From Streptococcus gordonii (GTDB taxonomy: Bacteria; Bacillota; Bacilli; Lactobacillales; Streptococcaceae): 64,000 nucleotides of DNA. The stretch spans positions 320,875 to 384,874 of the forward strand of contig NZ_LQWV01000012.1 in the NCBI RefSeq assembly GCF_001553855.1, read 5' to 3'. Of this stretch, positions 18,666 to 27,726 are shown in pieces. The notes below the pieces were generated by a model. The model had not been told where the DNA came from. It did no database searches and saw nothing but the letters and a program-made list of their open reading frames with translations. Position 1 is the first letter of the stretch, and every line of letters begins with the position of its first letter. The position numbers were made by a program, and so were the translations under genes.

Positions 18666-19280
18666 TTATTCCAAAATTAACATGCCTTCTTTAATGGCAA
18701 ATGGATCTGTCTCGTTGATCCGATCGTAGAACATGATACCGTTGATATGGTCAATTTCATGTTGGACAACGATAGCCTTGTAACCTTTAAGTTTTACTCG
18801 ATGTTTTTCACCATCTTTATCGAAGTAATCTACAGTGACACGCGCATGTCGGACTACATAGCCAGGGACATAGCGGTCGACTGATAGGCAACCCTCTCCG
18901 TCAGCCAAAGCCACATCTTGTACAGAATGGGCCACGATTTTAGGATTGTACATAACCTCTTTCAGAGCATAAGCTTCTTGGGGTGGATTGCCGTTTTCAT
19001 CCTCTGGGTTAGGTAAGAGAACAGCGATGATACGGCGGGAAATATCAAGTTGCGGAGCAGCCAGTCCCACACCGCCACGCAATCCAAGTTTTTCAGCCAT
19101 GACTGGATCTTGTGAGTTGTGTAAGAACTGCATCATTTTTTCACCCAAAAGAATATCTTCGTCCGCTAAGGGAAAAGAAACTTCCTCAGCAACAGCACGT
19201 AGGGTTGGATTTCCCTCGCGAATAATATCCTTCATATCAATCAAATGAGCTGGTTTAATAAGTTTTTCAATAACAGACAT
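18666..19280 (-). CDS. def: Peptide deformylase
   Basis: 204 aa type 2 (Gram-positive) deformylase that removes the formyl group from nascent N-termini. The three PDF motifs are complete: GVGLAAPQ near residue 74, EGCLSVDR near 128 with the metal-binding Cys, and [12 protein letters not shown] near 171 with the HExxH. The IREGNPTLR opening and the insertion between motifs 1 and 2 fit the streptococcal form. It is monocistronic and transcribed divergently from the MFS gene at 19436, with its own terminator. Confidence 0.97.
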   Translation of the reverse strand: MSVIEKLIKPAHLIDMKDIIREGNPTLRAVAEEVSFPLADEDILLGEKMMQFLHNSQDPVMAEKLGLRGGVGLAAPQLDISRRIIAVLLPNPEDENGNPPQEAYALKEVMYNPKIVAHSVQDVALADGEGCLSVDRYVPGYVVRHARVTVDYFDKDGEKHRVKLKGYKAIVVQHEIDHINGIMFYDRINETDPFAIKEGMLILE

Positions 19281-19376
19281 CTTCTCTTTCCTCGTTCTTT
19301 CTATAAGATACTATATCACAAAACAGACTAGAAATAAAGAAGACGACTTGATGATGAATTTTTCTAAATAAACAGA

Positions 19377-19405
19377 TTGCGTCTTTGTGCAAAAAACTGT
19401 ATGAT
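19377..19405 (+). promoter_or_regulatory. Promoter of MFS transporter gene
   Basis: TTGCGT (19377-19382), 17 bp, TATGAT (19400-19405). The predicted start near 19412 rules out the in-frame TTG at 19385 as a start and supports ATG 19436. Confidence 0.65.
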
Positions 19406-19435
19406 ACTAATAGTGTGTTATTGAAGGGAAAGAAA

Positions 19436-20578
19436 ATGAAAAGAACAATGGAAAAAATCAGTATCCTGAGTCTATCTTTGGTACTGACAACCTCTTTTTC
19501 AATCTCCAGTGCCTTGCCGGCCATGTTTGATTTTTATAAGGACTATCCAGCCGATAGGGTAGAACTCCTAGTATCCCTGCCCTCTATAGGGATTATGGTC
19601 ATGCTCTTGTTGAATGGACTAATTGAGCGTTTCTTATCTGAAAGGATCATGATTGTGACTGGCTTGCTGATTATGTCTGCTTGCGCCTTTGTTCCCATTT
19701 TGAATCCATCCTATAATCTAGTCTTTCTTTCCCGTTTAATTTTTGGCTTGGGGACAGGCTTGATCAATGCTAAGGCTATTTCAATTATTAGCGAGCGTTA
19801 CCAAGGTCATGAGCGCATACAGCTCTTAGGCTACAGAGGATCAGCAGAAGTAGTGGGGACAGCCCTTTTGACCTTGGCAGTCGGCCAACTTTTACGCTTT
19901 GGCTGGACAGCAACCTTCCTTGTTTATACCTTCTGCTTTTTGGTTTTGGGACTTTTTCTCCTCTTTGTTCCTTATGAAAAAGGGGAAGTTCATCAACATA
20001 AGCAGGCCAAGAAAGAAAAAATGACAGCAGGCCAGTTCCGCTTCACCCTATTATCAGCTTTGGTGGCTGGGGTAATTGTACTCAGTAATACAGCCATCAA
20101 CTTGCGCGTACCTAGTCTAGTGTTGTACCATCAAATAGGGACAGCGCAAACGGCCAGTTTGATTTTAAGTGGTATGCAGTTAATTGGAATTGTGGCTGGT
20201 GTTAGCTTTGCTCCTATGGTCGGAATTTTTAAGGACCGTTTACTGACGATTATTGGAATTTGTTTTGGCTTGAGCTTGATTCTGATTGGTCTTTCCAGCA
20301 ATATATGGATGTTAGCTTTTAGTGCCCTTTTTGCAGGCTTTACCTACAGTATAACTCTGACGACCGTTTTTCATACAGTGTCAGAAAAGATCCCCCCTCA
20401 TCTAATCAATCAGGCTGTTTCAATTACTGTTTTAGGTTGCAGTGGTGGTGCCTCTGTGACGACATTTATCCTTTCTTTGATTGGTCATCTATCTCAAGCT
20501 CCGCTTTTCATTTTCTCCGTCCTAGGGGGTGTCATGATGATCATAGCAATGCTAAGTTACAATATCATAAAGGAATAA
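19436..20578 (+). CDS. Major facilitator superfamily transporter
   Basis: 380 aa with twelve predicted helices and no large soluble domain. The loop between helices 2 and 3 has LIERFLSERIMI in place of the classical GxxxDRxGRR, and FGLGTGLINAKAISIISERY matches motif B-like spacing. It resembles cyanate/CynX- or YitZ-type carriers; the substrate cannot be told. The ATG at 19436 follows GAAGGGA, and the promoter upstream supports it. The pseudouridine synthase gene starts 1 bp after its stop, so they form one operon. Confidence 0.82.
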   Translation: MKRTMEKISILSLSLVLTTSFSISSALPAMFDFYKDYPADRVELLVSLPSIGIMVMLLLNGLIERFLSERIMIVTGLLIMSACAFVPILNPSYNLVFLSRLIFGLGTGLINAKAISIISERYQGHERIQLLGYRGSAEVVGTALLTLAVGQLLRFGWTATFLVYTFCFLVLGLFLLFVPYEKGEVHQHKQAKKEKMTAGQFRFTLLSALVAGVIVLSNTAINLRVPSLVLYHQIGTAQTASLILSGMQLIGIVAGVSFAPMVGIFKDRLLTIIGICFGLSLILIGLSSNIWMLAFSALFAGFTYSITLTTVFHTVSEKIPPHLINQAVSITVLGCSGGASVTTFILSLIGHLSQAPLFIFSVLGGVMMIIAMLSYNIIKE

Positions 20579-20579
20579 T

Positions 20580-21308
20580 ATGCGCCTAGATAAGTTTTTG
20601 GTAGAAAATGGTCTTGGTTCTCGAAGCCAAGTGAAGGATGTTTTGAAAAAAGGTTTGGTTTTGGTCAATGGCAGAGCGGAAAAATCTCCCAAGACTCAGA
20701 TTAACGAGACGGCGGATGAGATTGTTGTTTCTGGTCAAAAGTTGACCTACGAAAAGTTTGTTTACTATCTTCTTAACAAACCCAAGGGATATATCTCAGC
20801 AACAGAGGACGAACGACATAAAACAGTTCTGGATTTATTGGATGAGACTGCTCGCCAAAAAGAAGTATTTCCTGTTGGTCGCTTGGATATTGACACTCAT
20901 GGTCTACTCCTTCTGACCAATAACGGTAAGCTAGCTCATGCCATGCTGTCACCCAAAAAACACGTTGAGAAAATCTACCGAGCTCAAGTAGCTGGTTTGA
21001 TGAATCAATCAGATGTGGAGCAGTTTGCTAGAGGGATAGAGTTGAAAGACTTTACCTGTCAACCAGCTCAACTCAAGATTTTAGAAGTAGATGAAGAAAA
21101 AGAGACCTCTCTTGTAGAAATCAGTCTAGCCGAAGGCAAGTTCCACCAAGTCAAGCGCATGGTGGCTGCCTGCGGAAAAGAAGTAACAGATCTTCAGAGA
21201 CTCACGATGGGGCCTCTGCAATTGGATTCTGGGCTTGCCCTTGGAGAATGGCGCCGTTTAACGAAAGAAGAGATGAAATCTTTGGAGAGATTTCAGGTAG
21301 AGCTATAA
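20580..21308 (+). CDS. rsuA: 16S rRNA pseudouridine(516) synthase (RsuA family)
   Basis: 242 aa. The N-terminal S4 RNA-binding domain (MRLDKFLVENGLGSRSQV) is followed by the RsuA/RluB catalytic domain with NKPKGYISA and VGRLDIDTHGLLLLTNNG, in which the first Asp of RLDIDTHG is the catalytic residue. LAEGKFHQVKRM is the conserved C-terminal motif. It acts on helix 18 of 16S rRNA; assignment as RsuA rather than another member rests on length and similarity. Start is ATG at 20580, directly after the MFS stop. A terminator follows at 21332-21374. Confidence 0.9.
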   Translation: MRLDKFLVENGLGSRSQVKDVLKKGLVLVNGRAEKSPKTQINETADEIVVSGQKLTYEKFVYYLLNKPKGYISATEDERHKTVLDLLDETARQKEVFPVGRLDIDTHGLLLLTNNGKLAHAMLSPKKHVEKIYRAQVAGLMNQSDVEQFARGIELKDFTCQPAQLKILEVDEEKETSLVEISLAEGKFHQVKRMVAACGKEVTDLQRLTMGPLQLDSGLALGEWRRLTKEEMKSLERFQVEL

Positions 21309-21331
21309 AGAGCTAAATTATACAGTATAGT

Positions 21332-21377
21332 AGCACCTTCGAGGTTAGAATGAAAATCTGACTCCGAGGGTGCTTTT
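21332..21377 (+). terminator. Intrinsic terminator after rsuA
   Basis: AGCACCTTCGAGGTTAGA (21332-21349) pairs with TCTGACTCCGAGGGTGCT (21357-21374), followed by TTTGATTTT. Confidence 0.82.
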
Positions 21378-21496
21378 GATTTTCGCAAAATTTTCGTAAA
21401 ATAGTGGGAAGTTTCCAATTATTTGAAGATGAGAATTTTTTGTAAGATTAAGTCTGGATTTGAGACAGGTGAATAGTGTTCATTGATCGCCTTTTG

Positions 21497-21505
21497 TGGT
21501 ATAAT
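21497..21505 (+). promoter_or_regulatory. Extended -10 promoter of the Pel-type operon
   Basis: TGGTATAAT is a consensus extended -10 with no strong -35. It would start transcription near 21512 and give an untranslated leader of about 270 nt before pelD. The leader (21512-21780) is AT-rich and carries two copies of ATGTTTTTTTAT (near 21531 and 21563); no known riboswitch was recognised. Confidence 0.5.
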
Positions 21506-21783
21506 GAGGGTGAATCTTTGAGCCCTTCTAATGTTTTTTTATGTTGCATTATAATCCTCGAAGATGTTTTTTTATATATAGCAAATGTTTGATCTGATTC
21601 TTAAATTTATAAAGTCATTGTTCTTTCTATATTTTATGTAAATTACGGGGTGATATACTTGATATTTTTACCAAAAAATTATATGATTTTAAACTGAGTG
21701 TGAAATAATACGATATATGAAAGTATTTTCGACCTAGATTTTGTTCTTAAGGCGAACAAAGAATATAAAAAAAGGAGAGAAAT

Positions 21784-23565
21784 GTGAAGACTTTACTATT
21801 CGGAAACACAGGTTACATATCTAAAGAGTTCATTGAGGGTGCTTTCCCCAATAGCGATGTCTATATTTTTGGAGAGACCAACTTAACTGGCTTAAAGAGA
21901 GTAACAGTTTTTAAGAAGACAGAGGCAATCGGAATCGCTGAAATCTTAGAAAATTATCGCTTCGATCAGATTTTGTATCTTTCAAATTTCTTGACCTATA
22001 AAAATCAACAGATTGGGGAATTGGAAAGGCTACAGGATTTCTTAAAAAACACTTCTAAATTGACCTGGTCTAAGATTATCTATCTGACCGGACCAGAAAT
22101 TATCAATCTGCCTCAGGATTTAGAAAGAGCAGCAGAAAATCTTTGCCTGCATTGGGCTCATACCTACAGTGGCTCTCTTAAGATTATTAGAAGCCCTTAT
22201 GTCTATTCTGCAACACAGCCAGAGGACTATTTCTACGGTTTAATGTCTAACATCCGCCGCAATCAGCCAATTCGTTTTGACGAGCAGCCTGATGAGGTAG
22301 CAAACTTTATTAATTCAGAAGACCTAGCGGAACTTGTTTATAAAGTATTTAATAGTTGGACAGATGAGATTGAAGTTCTAACAATTCCTAGTCCGTTTCA
22401 GGATACCTTCCAGCAGTTGGCGACCAAGTTACAAAATTTAGAGCTCTCGCACAGTACGATTGGCTTTCAATCATCCAACAAACTGTCTCCTCTTTACCAA
22501 ACAATGGATAAGAATAATCTGCGTGGTCGGTATGGTTGGTTTATCCATTATTCTATTTTAGATGATTTATCAGACCTTTATTGCCAATTTGCTTCTGAAA
22601 GTAAGCCTTTAAGACGGCTTGAATTCCGAGGTTTGAAAAAAAATATCTATAGACTGCGGGGCCATAATGATTTTCAAAAATCAGCAGAGATTTTACTGGC
22701 CTTTCTCTTATCAGAAGTCCTCAGTTTTGTCGTCGCAAGATTTAATCAGCTAGGAATGATTGATGTGCGCCTCTTGTTTGTAACCTTAATTAGTACTATT
22801 TTTGGAACAGTATATGGCGTCTTTGCTGGTGTTTTATCTGTTTTAGGCTTGTTTGTAACGAGCATAGCAGCAGGTAATAAGTGGCAATCAATTGTATATA
22901 ACACCGATAGATGGCTTCCATTTGCCGCCTATATCTTCGTGGCTCTTATTTGTGGTATTATCCAGATGAAATACCAAGATGAGAAGGAATTGCTGGAAAA
23001 AGAAAATCAGTTGTTGAATGAGCAAAATGACTTTTTGACTCTTTCATATGAAGATGCGGCTCATGATCGAGATGCACTAGTTCAAAAAGTAGTGAGCAGT
23101 AGCAATGGCAACAGTCAACTATATGCTGTTCACCAACGTTTAAACAAGAAAACAGTTGAAGAAGTGATTGCTGAAGCTGAAAAAATCATTGGGGAAGAAT
23201 TTTCAACTGATGAAGTTCATTTTTACCCTTTGTCTCCTTTTTCTAACTTTAAGATAGAGCTCTATCCTCAGTTGAAAGAAGGTTTGGAAAAAGAAGCGGT
23301 TTGGATTAACAAAAAAATGCTTCAAGACTATCCAGTTTTTGCAGTAGAAATGAAGAGTGCTTCTGGGCTTCATTATCTGATATGGGTCGACGAAGTTTCT
23401 TATGATCAATTGACTTTCTCAAAACTTCATTTCCTACAGATGGTAAGTGAACTGACAGCGTCTATGGTAGACAAGGCCGGTTATTATCAAGTCTTCTCTA
23501 GCATGAATAAAGATTCTGGCCTGACCACGCATAGCAGTCCCGGCGAAATGAGGCAAGGAAACTAA
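21784..23565 (+). CDS. pelD: PelD-like protein with N-terminal SDR-like domain; membrane and GAF domains, no GGDEF
   Basis: 593 aa, starting at GTG 21784 behind AGGAGAG; the ATG two bases upstream hits TGA at once. Residues 1-275 are a Rossmann/SDR-like fold with a modified glycine motif (GNTGYIS, Ser for the third Gly), and no YxxxK was seen. Residues 300-395 carry four helices, 395-430 a charged coiled coil (DEKELLEKENQLLNEQND), and 450-575 a GAF-like domain. The protein ends there, so the degenerate GGDEF c-di-GMP receptor of Pseudomonas PelD is absent. PelD normally organises the Pel synthase at the membrane. The next gene begins 1 bp downstream. Identity rests mainly on context and architecture. 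Confidence 0.8.
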   Translation: MKTLLFGNTGYISKEFIEGAFPNSDVYIFGETNLTGLKRVTVFKKTEAIGIAEILENYRFDQILYLSNFLTYKNQQIGELERLQDFLKNTSKLTWSKIIYLTGPEIINLPQDLERAAENLCLHWAHTYSGSLKIIRSPYVYSATQPEDYFYGLMSNIRRNQPIRFDEQPDEVANFINSEDLAELVYKVFNSWTDEIEVLTIPSPFQDTFQQLATKLQNLELSHSTIGFQSSNKLSPLYQTMDKNNLRGRYGWFIHYSILDDLSDLYCQFASESKPLRRLEFRGLKKNIYRLRGHNDFQKSAEILLAFLLSEVLSFVVARFNQLGMIDVRLLFVTLISTIFGTVYGVFAGVLSVLGLFVTSIAAGNKWQSIVYNTDRWLPFAAYIFVALICGIIQMKYQDEKELLEKENQLLNEQNDFLTLSYEDAAHDRDALVQKVVSSSNGNSQLYAVHQRLNKKTVEEVIAEAEKIIGEEFSTDEVHFYPLSPFSNFKIELYPQLKEGLEKEAVWINKKMLQDYPVFAVEMKSASGLHYLIWVDEVSYDQLTFSKLHFLQMVSELTASMVDKAGYYQVFSSMNKDSGLTTHSSPGEMRQGN

Positions 23566-23566
23566 A

Positions 23567-24466
23567 ATGGAATGGATGATTACTAGTTTTTGTGTCTTTT
23601 TAGACCTAGCTTTATGCCTGCATTCGTTTATCTTATTAAAAACAAAACGGATGCAGCTGCCTCTCTTTTACATAGTCTTCCCTATTGCTCTACCCTTTTT
23701 AGGTTATATTTTACTTTGGGGCTTGAATCGTTCTGTTCAAAAGGATGAATCTGACCTTTCGCTGGTTCAAGACGATTTCGAAGAATGGTTTGACGTAGAT
23801 GACACACAGAAAATGAGTAGGGTTGAAAGTGCCTATGATCACGTTGAAGAAATTATTCCTCTAGAAGAAGCTCTTGTCTTGCAAGACAAAGAAGTTTCTC
23901 GGTGGATGTTGATGGAAATAGTCAGTCGGGCTCCAGCTAAGTTTATTGACTTATTGTTCCTAGCTCGTCAGGATGAGGATACAGAGGTTGTGCATTATGC
24001 GACGACCTTGATTGCGGAAATATCTCGACAATATGATATCCGTCTCCAGACACTGGATAAAAAGCACCAGGAAAATCCTTCGGATTACCGGATTCTAGCA
24101 GAATACTGTGCAGTTTTAGCGGCATACCTGCAAAAGAATCTGGTGACTAAGCGGATGGAAGAGGTCTTGCGGAAAGATTATTCCCATCTCTTAGAAAAGA
24201 AACTTCAACAAAAAGAGCAACTTTCTGATTATGTGAAATTGATAGAGAATGAACTCTTATTGAAGCGATATGAAAGTGTTGAAAAATACTTGAATACTAT
24301 TTCTCAAAAATGGCCTCAACAAGAAGAGATTTATATGCTCTATCTCAGATATTATTTTGAAACGAGACAGGGAGAAAGGCTAGAAGAATTGGTAGAAGCT
24401 ATCAAAAATGGTTCTATTTATATTTCTAAAGCGAATCGAGAACGTCTCGCTTTCTGGCAATCGTAG
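23567..24466 (+). CDS. pelE: PelE-like membrane/TPR protein
   Basis: 299 aa with two N-terminal helices (residues 5-25 and 30-52), then a soluble alpha-helical region of TPR-like character to the end (motifs such as LAEYCAVLAAYLQ and IYMLYLRYYFETRQGERLEEL). PelE proteins carry this pair of helices plus TPRs and are thought to hold PelD, PelG and PelF together. Sequence identity is low, so the call relies on topology and position between pelD and pelA. ATG follows AAGGAAAC. Spacing is 1 bp to pelD and 9 bp to pelA. Confidence 0.75.
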   Translation: MEWMITSFCVFLDLALCLHSFILLKTKRMQLPLFYIVFPIALPFLGYILLWGLNRSVQKDESDLSLVQDDFEEWFDVDDTQKMSRVESAYDHVEEIIPLEEALVLQDKEVSRWMLMEIVSRAPAKFIDLLFLARQDEDTEVVHYATTLIAEISRQYDIRLQTLDKKHQENPSDYRILAEYCAVLAAYLQKNLVTKRMEEVLRKDYSHLLEKKLQQKEQLSDYVKLIENELLLKRYESVEKYLNTISQKWPQQEEIYMLYLRYYFETRQGERLEELVEAIKNGSIYISKANRERLAFWQS

Positions 24467-24475
24467 GTTTTTAAG

Positions 24476-26305
24476 ATGACAAAGAAAAAAAGAAAAATCT
24501 TATATTCAAAAGAATCCATTATTGTAATTGTAATCTTTCTTTTGTTATCTGCAGTTTTGTGGATTCAAAAGAGTGGCGAACAATATACAGTTAATCCTGA
24601 AAAAAACATTTATCTTAAAAATGCTCCTTCGTCTAATGCTGTATTTGACAGCTTAGCTCAGGATAATCTGGTTCTTTATGATGAAAACAATGATACAAGT
24701 CGAAGGGCAAAAGAGCAATTTACTCAGATTCTCAAAGATATGAGAATGGGGTACCGCTTGGTTGATATTTCAAAAGAGACGATTCCTAATTTTTCTGATT
24801 ATAAAAAAGTAGTTGTTCTTCTGAGCGATTTGGAAGGCTTGGGAGACAAGGCACTTGAAATGGTAGATTGGGTTGAGCAAGGAGGAAATGTTCTCTTTGC
24901 TGTAACCCTCTCCAAGGACAGCAAACTAACAGAAATCGAACAAAAATTAGGCGTTTCAAGTTCTAGTTTTGAAAATGCCTATGTTAAGAAAATTTATATT
25001 GATAAAGACTTTATGATTGGCGGTGGGAAAAGCTATGCCATTGACGGCGCTTTCCATTCTGCTTGGGCAGTTACACTATCATCCGATGCCAAAGTTCACG
25101 CCTGGACAGATGATGAGGCAAAAACTCCTTTGGTCTGGGAAAAGAAACATGGTCAAGGTAAGTTTGTAGTTGATAATTTTGGCATTTATGAAAGGGCAGT
25201 ACGTGGCCTCTATGCAGCTTCCTATAGCTTGATGACGTCCGCAACAGCTTATCCAGTTATTAATGGGACAACTTTTTACCTAGATGACTTCCCATCTCCA
25301 GTCCCTGCAGGAGATGCGACTTATATTAAACGTGACTATAATATGAGCATCTCGGACTTTTATACCAATATCTGGTGGCCTGATTTGCTGAAGTTGGCTG
25401 AAACTTATGGAATTAAGTATACAGGCGGGGTTATCGAAAATTATGAGGATGACACATCAGGAAATGTTCATAGTCAAAAAGACGTAGACCGATTTAAATA
25501 TTTTGGTAAGTCACTTTTGGCTAATGGAGGCGAGATCAGTTACCATGGTTATAATCACCAGCCTTTAACACCTAAGGGAGTTGACTATGGTGATGAATTC
25601 CCAACCTATAAAACTTGGAAAGATAAGAAAGCTATGGCTTCTGCAATCAGTGAACTGCTTCGCTTTACAAAAGAACTCTTTCCAAAGGGAGAAAAGTCGA
25701 TTTATATCCCGCCTTCAAACGTTCTATCTAAAGAAGGAAGGGAAGTTCTACGAGAAAAATTCCCAGAAATCAAGAGTATTGCTAGTAATTATTTCCCAGG
25801 CAAATTCACCTATTCACAGGAATTTGAAGTGGCAGATGATGGTATGATTGAACAACCCCGGATTGTTTCGGGTGCTTCATGGGATGCCTATTCAAAATTG
25901 ACCGTATTTTCTGAGTTAAACATGCACTATGTCACTACTCATTTCCTTCATCCTGACGATGTCATGGATGAAGATCGAGGTGCGAAACTAGGCTGGTCCA
26001 AACTCTATAAAGATTTCCAAAATGAAATTGAGAGCCTATATAAAGTTGTTCCAAATATTCGACGCCTGACGGGTTCTGAAATGGCTGGAGCAGTCCAACG
26101 CTATGCTATCTTAACCATTAATCAGAATCGAACAGATACAGACCTAGAGCTAGAACTTGGAAACTTCCATAATCAAGCTTATGTAATGATTCGATTAAAC
26201 GAGGGCGAGCCTGGAAAAGTCAAGGGTGGCAAACTCGAACATTTAACAGGTAATCTCTACCTGCTGGAGGCAACATCAGCCAAAGTATCTATTGAGGTCA
26301 AATAA
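24476..26305 (+). CDS. pelA: PelA-like polysaccharide deacetylase (DUF2194 type)
   Basis: 609 aa extracytoplasmic protein held by an N-terminal helix (residues 14-30). Residues 60-260 form a flavodoxin/glutamine-amidotransferase-like domain. Residues 265-520 match a CE4-type deacetylase: catalytic Asp pair D270/D271 (LDDFPS) and zinc His pair H357/H361 (SYHGYNH). A beta-rich tail follows. The family deacetylates the GalNAc-rich Pel polymer to make it cationic. The GH166-type hydrolase domain of Pseudomonas PelA was not seen, as expected of a deacetylase-only Gram-positive PelA. It precedes pelF. Confidence 0.83.
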   Translation: MTKKKRKILYSKESIIVIVIFLLLSAVLWIQKSGEQYTVNPEKNIYLKNAPSSNAVFDSLAQDNLVLYDENNDTSRRAKEQFTQILKDMRMGYRLVDISKETIPNFSDYKKVVVLLSDLEGLGDKALEMVDWVEQGGNVLFAVTLSKDSKLTEIEQKLGVSSSSFENAYVKKIYIDKDFMIGGGKSYAIDGAFHSAWAVTLSSDAKVHAWTDDEAKTPLVWEKKHGQGKFVVDNFGIYERAVRGLYAASYSLMTSATAYPVINGTTFYLDDFPSPVPAGDATYIKRDYNMSISDFYTNIWWPDLLKLAETYGIKYTGGVIENYEDDTSGNVHSQKDVDRFKYFGKSLLANGGEISYHGYNHQPLTPKGVDYGDEFPTYKTWKDKKAMASAISELLRFTKELFPKGEKSIYIPPSNVLSKEGREVLREKFPEIKSIASNYFPGKFTYSQEFEVADDGMIEQPRIVSGASWDAYSKLTVFSELNMHYVTTHFLHPDDVMDEDRGAKLGWSKLYKDFQNEIESLYKVVPNIRRLTGSEMAGAVQRYAILTINQNRTDTDLELELGNFHNQAYVMIRLNEGEPGKVKGGKLEHLTGNLYLLEATSAKVSIEVK

Positions 26306-26325
26306 ACATAGAAGAGAAAAGAAAA

Positions 26326-27726
26326 ATGAGAATTTGTTTGGTTTTAGAAGGTTCTTATCCCTATGTTCACGGAGGTGTATCTACTTGGATGCATCAGTAT
26401 ATCACCGAGATGAAAGAACACGAGTTTATCGTATGGGTGATAGGGGCGAACGAGGAAAAGAAAGGCCAATTTGTCTACGAATTTCCTCCTAATGTAGTAG
26501 AAGTTCGAGAGGTTTTCCTAGATAGTCTAGCTGGATCAGAAGTAGGGAATAAGGAATCTGAAGAATTAACAGATGCAGAATACGAAGCCCTAAAACAATT
26601 AGTTTTTTGCGCAAAACCAGATTGGTCTTTGATTTTTAACTTGCTTCAAGATGGAAAAATCCAGCGGGATAGCTTCTTAGCTAGCGAAGAATTTTTCCAA
26701 ATGATCCAGCAATTGTGTACGGAAAGATACGCCATGCAACCGATGTCAGATGTGTTTCATACCATCCGCTCCATGCTTTTTCCGCTTTTGACCCTTTTAT
26801 CTAGTGATATTCCGATTGCAGATGCTTATCATGCAATTTCGACAGGATATGGTGGCATCTTGGCCACACTAGCGAGCGTTCGGACAAAGAAACCCCTTCT
26901 TTTGACTGAACACGGGATTTATACACGGGAGCGTGAGGAAGAGATCATCCGAGCAGATTGGATTTTGCCGTCTATGCGAAAACAATGGATTGATTTTTTC
27001 TATACTCTCTCAGATGCTGTCTATTCAGAAGCAGACTGTATTACCAGCCTATTTTCAAAAGCTAGAGAAATTCAGATAGATATGGGTTGTGATCCAGAAA
27101 AGTGTCGAGTCATTTCAAATGGAATTGACTACGAAGCTTTTTCAACAATTCCTCATGAGGGGGATGGCTTTATCAACATTGGTGCAGCGGTCCGAATGGC
27201 TCCAATCAAGGATATTAAAACCATGATTTATGCCTTTTATGAAGTGTCTGCCCAAATGCCTAATGTGCGTCTCTATGTTATGGGAGGTGTAGATGATAAA
27301 GCGTATGCCAATGAATGTTATGATCTAGTTCGAAAATTGAAGTTAGATAACCTGATTTTTACTGGTCGAGTTGACATCAAAGAATACCTCAAAAGAATGG
27401 ACTTTATGATTTTAACCAGTATTTCTGAAGGACAGCCACTTTCTGTCCTAGAAGCAATGGCAGCTGGAAAAGCGTGTGTAACGACAGACGTTGGTTGCTG
27501 TAGAGAATTGCTGGAGGGAAGAGAAGACGATAATTTGGGGCCAGCAGGGTATTGTGTCCCCCCTACTGATCTAAGTGGCCTAGCTGATGCTATGCTACGG
27601 ATGGCTTCTGTGGAAGAAGAAAGGCTGGTGATGGGGAAAACTGCTAAAAAACGAGCCGAGCTATATTACCAATATGATCAAATGATTGACCAATATAGAC
27701 AAATGTATAAGGAGTATGTGAAGTAA
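26326..27726 (+). CDS. pelF: GT4 glycosyltransferase PelF
   Basis: 466 aa cytosolic retaining glycosyltransferase, the proposed Pel polymerase using UDP-sugars. It has the PelF-specific opening LVLEGSYPYVHGGVSTWMHQYI with the GGV nucleotide loop, the LLTEHGIYTRERE segment near residue 197, VISNGIDYEAF near 264 and the GT4 E-x7-E motif EGQPLSVLEA near 366. The length equals the family norm. The ATG follows AGAGAAAAG. The stop overlaps the start of pelG (TAATG), the tightest junction of the operon. This is one of the two strongest markers that the operon is Pel. Confidence 0.94.
   Translation: MRICLVLEGSYPYVHGGVSTWMHQYITEMKEHEFIVWVIGANEEKKGQFVYEFPPNVVEVREVFLDSLAGSEVGNKESEELTDAEYEALKQLVFCAKPDWSLIFNLLQDGKIQRDSFLASEEFFQMIQQLCTERYAMQPMSDVFHTIRSMLFPLLTLLSSDIPIADAYHAISTGYGGILATLASVRTKKPLLLTEHGIYTREREEEIIRADWILPSMRKQWIDFFYTLSDAVYSEADCITSLFSKAREIQIDMGCDPEKCRVISNGIDYEAFSTIPHEGDGFINIGAAVRMAPIKDIKTMIYAFYEVSAQMPNVRLYVMGGVDDKAYANECYDLVRKLKLDNLIFTGRVDIKEYLKRMDFMILTSISEGQPLSVLEAMAAGKACVTTDVGCCRELLEGREDDNLGPAGYCVPPTDLSGLADAMLRMASVEEERLVMGKTAKKRAELYYQYDQMIDQYRQMYKEYVK

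Noticed and set aside
23203..23409. 68-codon minus-strand ORF inside pelD
   Set aside because: No SD or motif; lies over the GAF-like domain of the real gene.
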